From positions 1 through 64,000 of the forward strand of contig JACRDA010000093.1 of assembly GCA_016212965.1 (NCBI GenBank): a stretch of 64,000 bases of DNA, in the 5' to 3' direction. Origin of the DNA: Myxococcales bacterium. GTDB taxonomy: Bacteria; Myxococcota_A; Polyangia; Polyangiales; Polyangiaceae. Under the pieces are notes generated by a model. The model saw nothing but the letters and a program-made list of their open reading frames with translations, made no database searches and was not told the origin of the DNA. Numbering within the stretch: the stretch's first letter is position 1; every line of letters starts with the position of its first letter. This document shows positions 50,974-58,161 of the stretch, one piece after another. The translations under genes were made by a program, and so were the position numbers.

Positions 50974-52011
50974 GTGGACCACGTCGCACACCCGCGGTGG
51001 ATTGCGGGCCGGTACGGCCTCGCACACCTGCTCGGGCGCGGTGGCATGGGCTCGGTCTGGGCTGCGCGCCGCCGCGACGACGGGCGGTCCGTCGCGGTCA
51101 AGCTGATGGCCCCGGCGCAGGCGGCCTCGTTGCCCGCGCGCCGTCGCTTCGCCCGCGAGGCGCAGGCCGCGATGCGCCTCTGCAGCCTGCACGTCGTGGA
51201 GGTGCTCGACTACGGCATCGACGGCGACGTGCCCTTCATCGTCATGGAGCTGCTGACGGGCGAGGACCTGCGCGCGCGGCTCCGGCGCAAGCGCCGCCTG
51301 TCGGTGGCGGCGGCGGCCGAGATCACGGCGCAAACCTGCGAGGCGCTCGAGCTCGCCCACGGCGCCGGCATCGTCCACCGCGACCTCAAGCCGGCCAACG
51401 TGTTCCTCACCCGCGTCGGCGACCGCGAGGTGGTGAAGATCCTCGACTTCGGCCTCGCCTTCGACGTCGAGCCGAGCGAGGCGAGCGACCGCACCGACGG
51501 CGTCCTTTTGGGGTCACCGCACTACATGAGCCCCGAGCAGGCGCTGGGCCGGCCCCTCGACCATCGCACCGATCTGTGGTCGATGGGCGTCTTGCTTTAC
51601 CGGATGCTCACGGGTGCGAAACCCTTCGGGGGCATGACGGTCACCGAGGTGCTGCTCCGCATTTGCACCGACCCCGTTCCCTCGGCGCGGGCCGTCGTGC
51701 CGGAGCTGCCCACCGGGATCGACGCCTTCTTCGAGCGGGCGCTGGCGCGCGACCCCGGCGCGCGGTTCCAGAGCGCGCACGAGCTCTGCGCGGCGTTCGC
51801 CGCGGTCGTCGGCGTCGAGGCGGAGCGCCGCGAGGCGCTGACGATCCCGCCACCGATGGCGGGCATCGTCGAGTCCGTGCCGCCGCCTTCGGGCGACGAC
51901 GAGCCGCCGGACACGGACGACACCGACTCCTTCGACCCCCAGCACGATTGCCAGGGCACCCCGCTCTACCGAGTGGCGCGGCCGGTGAGCCGTTCGAAAG
52001 GCCTTCTATGA
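50974..52011 (+). CDS. Hanks-type serine/threonine protein kinase
   Basis: 345 aa from GTG (AGGAG 5 bases before). Gly-loop GRGGMGSV at 21-28, Lys43 in AVK, catalytic HRDLKPAN at 135-142, DFG at 158-160, SPEQ in the APE region, and the rest of the C-lobe to about 290: an active-looking kinase. The tail (about 295-345) is Pro/Asp-rich and disordered, with no transmembrane segment or sensor. Its stop overlaps the ATG of glutamine synthetase III by ATGA, so the two are translationally coupled. Could also drive the FHA activator, whose domain binds phosphothreonine (inference). Confidence 0.92.
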   Translation: MDHVAHPRWIAGRYGLAHLLGRGGMGSVWAARRRDDGRSVAVKLMAPAQAASLPARRRFAREAQAAMRLCSLHVVEVLDYGIDGDVPFIVMELLTGEDLRARLRRKRRLSVAAAAEITAQTCEALELAHGAGIVHRDLKPANVFLTRVGDREVVKILDFGLAFDVEPSEASDRTDGVLLGSPHYMSPEQALGRPLDHRTDLWSMGVLLYRMLTGAKPFGGMTVTEVLLRICTDPVPSARAVVPELPTGIDAFFERALARDPGARFQSAHELCAAFAAVVGVEAERREALTIPPPMAGIVESVPPPSGDDEPPDTDDTDSFDPQHDCQGTPLYRVARPVSRSKGLL

Positions 52012-54206
52012 GCACAGGAGTCAGTGCGGGCGCGCGCTTCAGCGCCATTCGTGAGCTCTCGGCGCGTGTCCCGAGGAAGTACGAGCCCCCGAAGGACGAG
52101 ACCGGGCGCGATCTCCGGATGGCGGCCTATTTCGGCAGCAACGTCCTCGACCGGGCCAAGCTCGAAACGAGGCTTCCGCGCGACGCCTACGCGAAGCTCG
52201 TCCAGACCATCGAGCAGGGCAAACGGCTCGACCCCGAGACCGCCGCCGCCGTGGCGGGCGCGATCAAGGAATGGGCCCTCGGCTGCGGCGTCACGCACTT
52301 CTGCCACTGGTTCCAGCCGCAGACGGGGAGCACGGCCGAGAAGCACGACGCGTTCCTGTCGTTCGACGAGCGCGGGCGCACGATCGAGAAATTCTCGGGC
52401 TCGCAGCTCATCCAGAGCGAGCCGGACGCCTCGAGCTTCCCTTCGGGCGGCATGCGCACGACCTTCGAGGCGCGCGGCTACACCGCCTGGGATCCCTCGA
52501 GCCCCGTCTTCATCGTCGAGCACACCAACGGCAAAACGCTCTGCGTGCCGTGCGTGTTCATCAGCTACCACGGCGACGCGCTCGACGAGAAGACCGCGCT
52601 CCTGCGCAGCATCGACGCCCTGTCGGCGGCCACCGGCGAGCTCCTGAAGCTGCTCGGGGACCCGCCCCGCAAGGTCGTGGCCATGCTCGGTGTGGAGCAG
52701 GAGTACTTCCTCATCGACCGCGCGTGGAACAGCCTCCGACCCGACCTGCTCATGTCGGGGCGTACCCTGATCGGCGGGCAGCCGCCGAAGGGGCAGCAGC
52801 TCGAGGACCACTACTTCGGCAGCATTCCGGCACGGGTGCTCGCCTTCATGACCGAGGTCGAGCACGAGCTCTGCAAGCTCGGCGTGCCGGTCAAGACGCG
52901 CCACAACGAGGTCGCTCCGAGTCAGTTCGAGACGGCGCCGATCTTCGAGGAGGCGAGCATCGCGACGGACCACAACCAGCTCACGATGGAGGTGCTGCGC
53001 AAGGTGGCGCTGCGCCACTCCTTCGCGTCGCTGCTGCACGAGAAGCCCTTCGCGGGGATCAACGGCAGCGGCAAGCACTGCAACTGGTCCTTGTGCCTGA
53101 CGGGCACGGGCGGGTCGGCCGCGACCGAGAACCTGCTCGAGCCGGGCAAGACGCCCCACGAGAACCTGCGCTTCCTCCTCGTGCTGATGGGGGTGCTGAA
53201 GGGCGTCCACCAGCACGCCGGGCTCCTGCGCGCGGGCATCGCCTCGAGCGGCAACGATCATCGTCTCGGCGCCAACGAGGCCCCGCCCGCGATCATCTCC
53301 GTCTTTCTCGGGGATCTCTTGACGCGCATCCTCACGGAGCTCGAGGCAGGCAGCATCAACGGCCAGGCGGCCGAGCAGGTGGCGATCCGACTCGGCGTGG
53401 GCAAGCTCCCCGAGATCATGAAGGACAACACGGACCGGAACCGCACCTCGCCGTTCGCCTTCACCGGCAACCGGTTCGAGTTCCGCGCGGTGGGCTCCTC
53501 GGCGTCGCCGGCATTTCCGGTGACGCTGCTCAACGCGGCCGTGGCGGACGGGCTCGGCGCGCTCGTGCGCGCGCTCGAGGCGAAGGTGGCGGCGGGCAAG
53601 ACCCGCGACCACGCGATCCTCGAGGTGATCAAGGACGCGATCCAGCAGACCCGTGCCATCCGCTTCGAGGGGAACAACTACTCCGAGGACTGGGTGCACG
53701 AGGCCGACAAACGCGGGCTGCCCCACCTGCGCAAGACACCCGAGGCGCTCGAGCAGCTCGTGAGCGAGCGCTCGCGGGAGATGCTCACGCGTCTCGGCAT
53801 CTTCAGCGAGGAGGAGCTCGTGTCGCGCTTCCACGTTCGCACCGAGCGCTACGTGAAGAACCTCCTCATCGAGGTCGACACGCTGATCGCCATGGTGGAC
53901 ACCCAGGTCCTGCCCGCGAGCTACAGCTACGCGGCGGTGCTCGAGCAGGCCGGTCCCGTGGCCCACGGCGCGCTCGAGCGCCTCTGCGTGCTCGCCGGCG
54001 AGCTCGCGGCGCGACGCGACCGCCTCGAGGCGGCGACCCGGGGGATCGGCAAGGGCGCGAGCGAGATCGACCGGGCGCACTACATCGCGCGCGCCGTGGC
54101 GCCGGTCATGCTCGAGGTGCGCGAGAGCTGTGACCGGCTCGAGGCCATCGTGGCGGACGACCACTGGCCGTTGCCGAAGTACCGCGAGATGCTGTTCCTG
54201 GCCTGA
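52008..54206 (+). CDS. glnN: glutamine synthetase type III
   Basis: 732 aa, the length of the GSIII family (types I and II are 350-470). Family motifs: VAMLGVEQEYFLID near 225, RHNEVAPSQFETAPIFEEAS near 302, NGSGKHCNWSL near 349, DNTDRNRTSPFAFTGNRFEFRAVGSS near 474. Makes glutamine from glutamate, ammonia and ATP. No type I-style adenylylation Tyr motif was looked for. Coupled to a Ser/Thr kinase upstream, so phosphorylation control is possible. Could feed the GlmS and AsnB enzymes of the polysaccharide loci. Confidence 0.96.
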   Translation: MSTGVSAGARFSAIRELSARVPRKYEPPKDETGRDLRMAAYFGSNVLDRAKLETRLPRDAYAKLVQTIEQGKRLDPETAAAVAGAIKEWALGCGVTHFCHWFQPQTGSTAEKHDAFLSFDERGRTIEKFSGSQLIQSEPDASSFPSGGMRTTFEARGYTAWDPSSPVFIVEHTNGKTLCVPCVFISYHGDALDEKTALLRSIDALSAATGELLKLLGDPPRKVVAMLGVEQEYFLIDRAWNSLRPDLLMSGRTLIGGQPPKGQQLEDHYFGSIPARVLAFMTEVEHELCKLGVPVKTRHNEVAPSQFETAPIFEEASIATDHNQLTMEVLRKVALRHSFASLLHEKPFAGINGSGKHCNWSLCLTGTGGSAATENLLEPGKTPHENLRFLLVLMGVLKGVHQHAGLLRAGIASSGNDHRLGANEAPPAIISVFLGDLLTRILTELEAGSINGQAAEQVAIRLGVGKLPEIMKDNTDRNRTSPFAFTGNRFEFRAVGSSASPAFPVTLLNAAVADGLGALVRALEAKVAAGKTRDHAILEVIKDAIQQTRAIRFEGNNYSEDWVHEADKRGLPHLRKTPEALEQLVSERSREMLTRLGIFSEEELVSRFHVRTERYVKNLLIEVDTLIAMVDTQVLPASYSYAAVLEQAGPVAHGALERLCVLAGELAARRDRLEAATRGIGKGASEIDRAHYIARAVAPVMLEVRESCDRLEAIVADDHWPLPKYREMLFLA

Positions 54207-54243
54207 GAAATCCCCTCATTCCCTTCTGGATTCCCAGCGGATT

Positions 54244-54365
54244 CACAAGAAGAACAGAAGGACAGAAGGCGGCGCTGGGGACAGCGCCGCGGGGAACGAG
54301 GAGTCTCGAGCTCGAAGCATCCAGCACGCTTGGTTCTGGGCTTCTGGTCTTCTGGCCTTCGTGTG
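54244..54365. repeat. 122-bp inverted-repeat element with central hairpin
   Basis: Left arm (54244-54269, built of AGAAG/CAGAAGG steps) pairs with right arm (54340-54365, CTTCTGG/CTTC steps) at about 20 of 26 positions. Between them is a perfect 8-6-8 hairpin (GCGGCGCT 54269-54276, AGCGCCGC 54283-54290). It lies in the 208-base convergent gap between glnN and the antiporter gene. Could be a MITE-like element or act as a bidirectional terminator. Confidence 0.6.
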
Positions 54366-54414
54366 ACCTCTGCTCCTCCCGGGACCACCGTGCGCGCGCG
54401 CCTGCGCGCGTCGC

Positions 54415-56130
54415 TCAGCTGCGCGTGGCGGGCAGGTGCGCGAGCGGCGCCGTCCGGATCGTCGCCAGGAACTCGGTCAGAGTGCCGACCGTCGCGATGC
54501 TCGCGCGCACGGAGTCGATGCGCAGCGTCCGGGCGATGTCGGCGAGGATCTCGAGCTGCGCCTCGTCGGCCCCGGGTGGCGTCAGGACGAGGATGACGAC
54601 CGTCACGCTCGAGCCGTCGACCGTCTCGAAGGACACGCCGTGCTCGCTCAAACCCACCGCGATCGCGGGGGCGCTCACCTCGGCGATGCGCGCGTGCGGC
54701 ACGGCGAGCCCGAGCTCGAGCCCCGTCGGCATCATGGCCTCGCGCTCGAGCACGGCCGCGGCGATCGTGTCGGCGTCGCGGCCGAGCGCGCCCGCGAGCA
54801 CGAGGGAGAGCTCGCGGATGGCGGCCTCCGGGGTCGTGCCCGCGAGCCGGTGCACGAACGCCTTCGGGTGCAGGTAGTCGACGAAGCGCCGCGCCTTCCG
54901 CAGGCGCAGGATGCGTTGCAGCAGGGGTCCGCTCATGAGCGAGGTCGCGAGCGCCAGCACGACGAGCGCCACGAACATGCGCTCGCGGATGATGCCGAGC
55001 TGGAGCGCCAGGACACCGAGGATGATCTCCATCGCGCCGCGGGCGTTCATGGCGAAGCCGACCGCCCAGGCCTGGCGGGTCGGCATGCCGCCGAGGCGGG
55101 CCCCTAGACCGGCGCCGAGCACCTTGCCCACGCTGCCGACGCCGAGCACCGTGAAGACGAGCGTCGCGTCGAAGTGCCGGACGAAGTTCACGTGCAGGCC
55201 GATGCTCGCGAAGAAGACGGGTGCGAACACGAAGGACACGAACTGCTCGAGGGTCGCGCGCGTGCGGTCGCGCAGGTGGCGGCTGTCGCCGAGCGCGACC
55301 CCGAACACGAAGGCCCCGAAGATGGCGTGGATGCCGATGCGCTCGGTGAAGGCCGCGCACAACAGGGCCACCGTGGCGGTGAAGCCGAGCACGCCGCCGG
55401 GCCAGCTGGCGAAGGCCTGGAGCCACGGCAGCGCCTTGTTGATGGCCCAGCGGCCGACCGTGAGCATGCCGACCGCGAAAACGAGCGTGAGCAGCACCGT
55501 GTAGCCGACCGGCAGGGCCTCGCCGCTGCCGCCCATCAGGCCGAGCACGATGGCGAAGATCATCCAGCCGGCGAGGTCCTGCACGATCGCGGCCGCCACC
55601 ACGACCATCCCGAGGTCGCTGCGCAGGAGGTTGAGATCCATCAGCGTCTTGACGATGACCGGCAGGGCCGAGATGCCGAGCGCCGTCGCGAAGAAGAGCG
55701 CGAAGATGGTCGGGTCGGCGTCGGGCTCCATCCCCATCGCGCCCGGCGCGAGGCGCGCGAGCACGAAGCCGAGCCCGAACGGCACCGCGAGCCCGAGCAG
55801 GCTCACGCCGAGCGCGGAGCGACCCTGCTTCCACACGGTCGACAGATCGACCTCCATACCGGCGACGAGCAAGAAGAGGACGACGGCGACCGTCGCGAAG
55901 CCACTGAGGACGATGGGCACGGGCCCGGACGCCGGGAAGAGGTAGCTCTGCGCGTCGGGCGCGAGCGCGCCGAGCACGGTGGGGCCGAGGAGCACGCCCG
56001 CGAGCAGCTCACCGAGGACGGCGGGCTGGTGCAGGCGGCGCGCGAGCTCGCCGAGCAGCCGCGCCGTGCCGAGGAGCGCGGCGATGGCGAGCAGCACCAC
56101 CGTGACGTCCCCTGCGGCGAGCGTGCTCAT
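54415..56130 (-). CDS. cation:proton antiporter (CPA2) with C-terminal PTS-IIA domain
   Basis: 571 aa. About 12 hydrophobic segments (residues ~10-400) of the CPA2/KefB-like family: LGELLAGVLLGPTVLG, GISALPVIVKTLMDLNLL, and NARGAMEIILGVLALQ. Residues ~430-565 are an EIIA(Ntr)-type domain with active His in LAVPHARI. Fused antiporter-IIA proteins may be controlled by phosphorylation from the nitrogen or sugar PTS. The start MSTLAAG was chosen; the frame is open 10 codons upstream. The preceding gene on the same strand is a small lipoprotein. Confidence 0.9.
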   Translation of the reverse strand: MSTLAAGDVTVVLLAIAALLGTARLLGELARRLHQPAVLGELLAGVLLGPTVLGALAPDAQSYLFPASGPVPIVLSGFATVAVVLFLLVAGMEVDLSTVWKQGRSALGVSLLGLAVPFGLGFVLARLAPGAMGMEPDADPTIFALFFATALGISALPVIVKTLMDLNLLRSDLGMVVVAAAIVQDLAGWMIFAIVLGLMGGSGEALPVGYTVLLTLVFAVGMLTVGRWAINKALPWLQAFASWPGGVLGFTATVALLCAAFTERIGIHAIFGAFVFGVALGDSRHLRDRTRATLEQFVSFVFAPVFFASIGLHVNFVRHFDATLVFTVLGVGSVGKVLGAGLGARLGGMPTRQAWAVGFAMNARGAMEIILGVLALQLGIIRERMFVALVVLALATSLMSGPLLQRILRLRKARRFVDYLHPKAFVHRLAGTTPEAAIRELSLVLAGALGRDADTIAAAVLEREAMMPTGLELGLAVPHARIAEVSAPAIAVGLSEHGVSFETVDGSSVTVVILVLTPPGADEAQLEILADIARTLRIDSVRASIATVGTLTEFLATIRTAPLAHLPATRS

Positions 56131-56269
56131 CGTGGGCCCATCTTTGCCGGTGGCGGGCACCCGTCAAGGACCCCTCGCGTGGGGGCGGCGCGCGCGACCC
56201 AGGGTTCCGGCCGGTTTGTGGCGCGCGGCTGCGACCTCGCGCCGTCAGCGCTGGGCCCGCGCGGCGGGC

Positions 56270-56536
56270 CTACTCTTTGCGCAGCACCAAGCCCAGCTTC
56301 CTGAAGCAAGCCGCGGCTTGGTCCCAGGCGTCCTTCGCGGGAACCGGGGCGTCCGCCCCGCCGCCATACGGCTTCGTGGCTAGCCGGAAAGCCGTGCGTT
56401 CTTGCTCGGCGCAAGGTGCGTCCGCGCAGGCGCAGACCCGGTCGCGGACTGCCCGCAGCGTTTCGAGCTCTTCGGCACCGGGGCCACAGCCCGCAAGGAC
56501 GGCGACGACCACGAGGGCAAGGAGCGTATCGAGCAT
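56270..56536 (-). CDS. small Cys-rich lipoprotein
   Basis: 88 aa. Signal with lipobox VLAGC (Cys17), then a short helical region with CACADAPCAEQE and one further Cys (AAACFRK). Four Cys in the mature part could form disulphides. No known family; such small Cys lipoproteins are frequent in Polyangia. It is 139 bases upstream of the antiporter gene on the same strand and divergent from the GGDEF gene. Confidence 0.7.
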   Translation of the reverse strand: MLDTLLALVVVAVLAGCGPGAEELETLRAVRDRVCACADAPCAEQERTAFRLATKPYGGGADAPVPAKDAWDQAAACFRKLGLVLRKE

Positions 56537-56678
56537 GTGGCACGGTAGCCGGACTGGGCGACAGGTAGAAGCTCCTGTCGCCTCCGGACGGCGCAAGGGC
56601 GCGGCTCCTTCGCGAAGGCACGGCCGCGCTCGGCCGTCCGCGCGTCGCGCGTCCCGTCGTCGTATGCTGCGCCGGCCC

Positions 56679-58145
56679 ATGGCGAGCCCGCTCGACAGCC
56701 TGCCCGAGGAGACCCTGCGCGCCGTGCGCAGGGCCTTCGTGCCGCCCGAGGTGCGGGCGCTGCTCGCGCACCTGCCGACGCCGCTCCGGCTCGAGGCGAC
56801 GGTGCCCGCGACGGACACCCTGCCGACGGCGCTCGCGCAGCTCTTGAAGGCGACGACCTTCGGCGGCGCGCTCGCGGGCGAGATCGCGCCGGGCGAGCTC
56901 GGGGCGACCCTGTGCCACGCCGAGCGGCGGCGCGCGCTCGGCCCGGACGAGCTCGCGGGCGACATCGCAGCCCTGCTGCACACCGCGCTGCCCGAGCTGC
57001 TGCCGCCCGCGGCCTGGGTCGCGGCGCTCGAGGCTTTCGCCGCGCACGCGGCCAAGCTCGCGGCGCTGCGCGACCTCACCGCGCACATGCTGCGCGCCGA
57101 CAGCGTCGATCTCGTGGTCCACGCGATGCTGTCGGGCATCAGCTCGGGCCACGGTCTCGGCTTCCACCGCGTCGCCCTGTTCGAGCTCGACGAGGCGCGC
57201 GGCGCCTACGTCGGCAGCCGCGCCATCGGTCCGGCGGACGCGCACGAGGCGCACCGCATCTGGGAGGCCATCGAGTACGACGGCACCGGCCTCGACGGCC
57301 TCTTGTCGCCGCACGCACGGCGCGACGTGGACGCGCGCTTCGAGCGCGAGGTGCGCGCGATCGCCCTCACGCCCGGGAGCGACCCGGCCGACGAGGTCAC
57401 GCGCGCGCTCGGCGCCGCGGGTCCGCTCCGCTGCGCGGGCGGCGCGCTCGTGAACGGCTCGCTCGCGGCTCTCGCCCCGGCCGACGACTTCCTGCTCGCC
57501 GCGATCCGGCCCCACGGACAGGTGCGGGGCCTGCTCTTCGCCGACGACAAGTACGGCGCCGCCGGGCTCGAGGACGAGCGCGTCGCCCTGCTCGCGGGCT
57601 TTCTCGAGCCGATGGCGCTCGTGTGGGAGAACCTCACGCTCCTGCGGCGCGTGGAGCAGCTCGCGCGCTACGACGTGCTCACGGCCGTGCTCACGCGGCG
57701 CGCCTTCGAGGAGCGGCTCGCGGCCGAGGCGGAGCAGGCGGTGCCGGGCGAGGTGCCGCTCGCGCTGCTCGTCCTCGACGTCGATCACTTCAAGCACACG
57801 AACGACGCGCGCGGCCACGCCGCGGGCGACGCCGTCCTGCGCACGCTCGGGGCCATTCTGCGGAGCGATCTGCGCAGCGAGGACGTGCCGGGCCGGCTCG
57901 GTGGCGACGAGTTCGCGGTCCTCTTGCCGCACACCGGCGCCGAGGATTGCGTCCGGGTCGCGCGCCGCATCGGCGCGGAGGCCTACCGCCACGGCATCTC
58001 GCTCAGCATGGGGATCGCCTGCTTTCCGGGCGACGCCGCGACGCCGCAGGCGCTCGTCCCGACGGCCGACGAGCGGCTCTACCAGGCCAAGCGCGGCGGC
58101 CGCGCGCGGGTGTGCTTCGCGGGCGGCGTCGTGCGCTTCGACTGA
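56679..58145 (+). CDS. GGDEF diguanylate cyclase with GAF-like domain
   Basis: 488 aa. An N-terminal helical region (1-135), a GAF-like sensor (about 140-315), and a C-terminal GGDEF domain (about 325-480): RYDVLTAVLTRRAFEERL, LDVDHFKHTNDARGHAAGD, then the inhibitory RSED I-site five residues before an intact GGDEF, and SMGIACFPGD. Should make cyclic di-GMP with product inhibition. No membrane segment. Two in-frame ATGs lie 15 bases apart (56664, 56679); no Shine-Dalgarno distinguishes them. Could influence the polysaccharide loci through c-di-GMP, but no receptor is visible in the window. Confidence 0.9.
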   Translation: MASPLDSLPEETLRAVRRAFVPPEVRALLAHLPTPLRLEATVPATDTLPTALAQLLKATTFGGALAGEIAPGELGATLCHAERRRALGPDELAGDIAALLHTALPELLPPAAWVAALEAFAAHAAKLAALRDLTAHMLRADSVDLVVHAMLSGISSGHGLGFHRVALFELDEARGAYVGSRAIGPADAHEAHRIWEAIEYDGTGLDGLLSPHARRDVDARFEREVRAIALTPGSDPADEVTRALGAAGPLRCAGGALVNGSLAALAPADDFLLAAIRPHGQVRGLLFADDKYGAAGLEDERVALLAGFLEPMALVWENLTLLRRVEQLARYDVLTAVLTRRAFEERLAAEAEQAVPGEVPLALLVLDVDHFKHTNDARGHAAGDAVLRTLGAILRSDLRSEDVPGRLGGDEFAVLLPHTGAEDCVRVARRIGAEAYRHGISLSMGIACFPGDAATPQALVPTADERLYQAKRGGRARVCFAGGVVRFD

Positions 58146-58161
58146 GCGCCCGACGCCTGGG

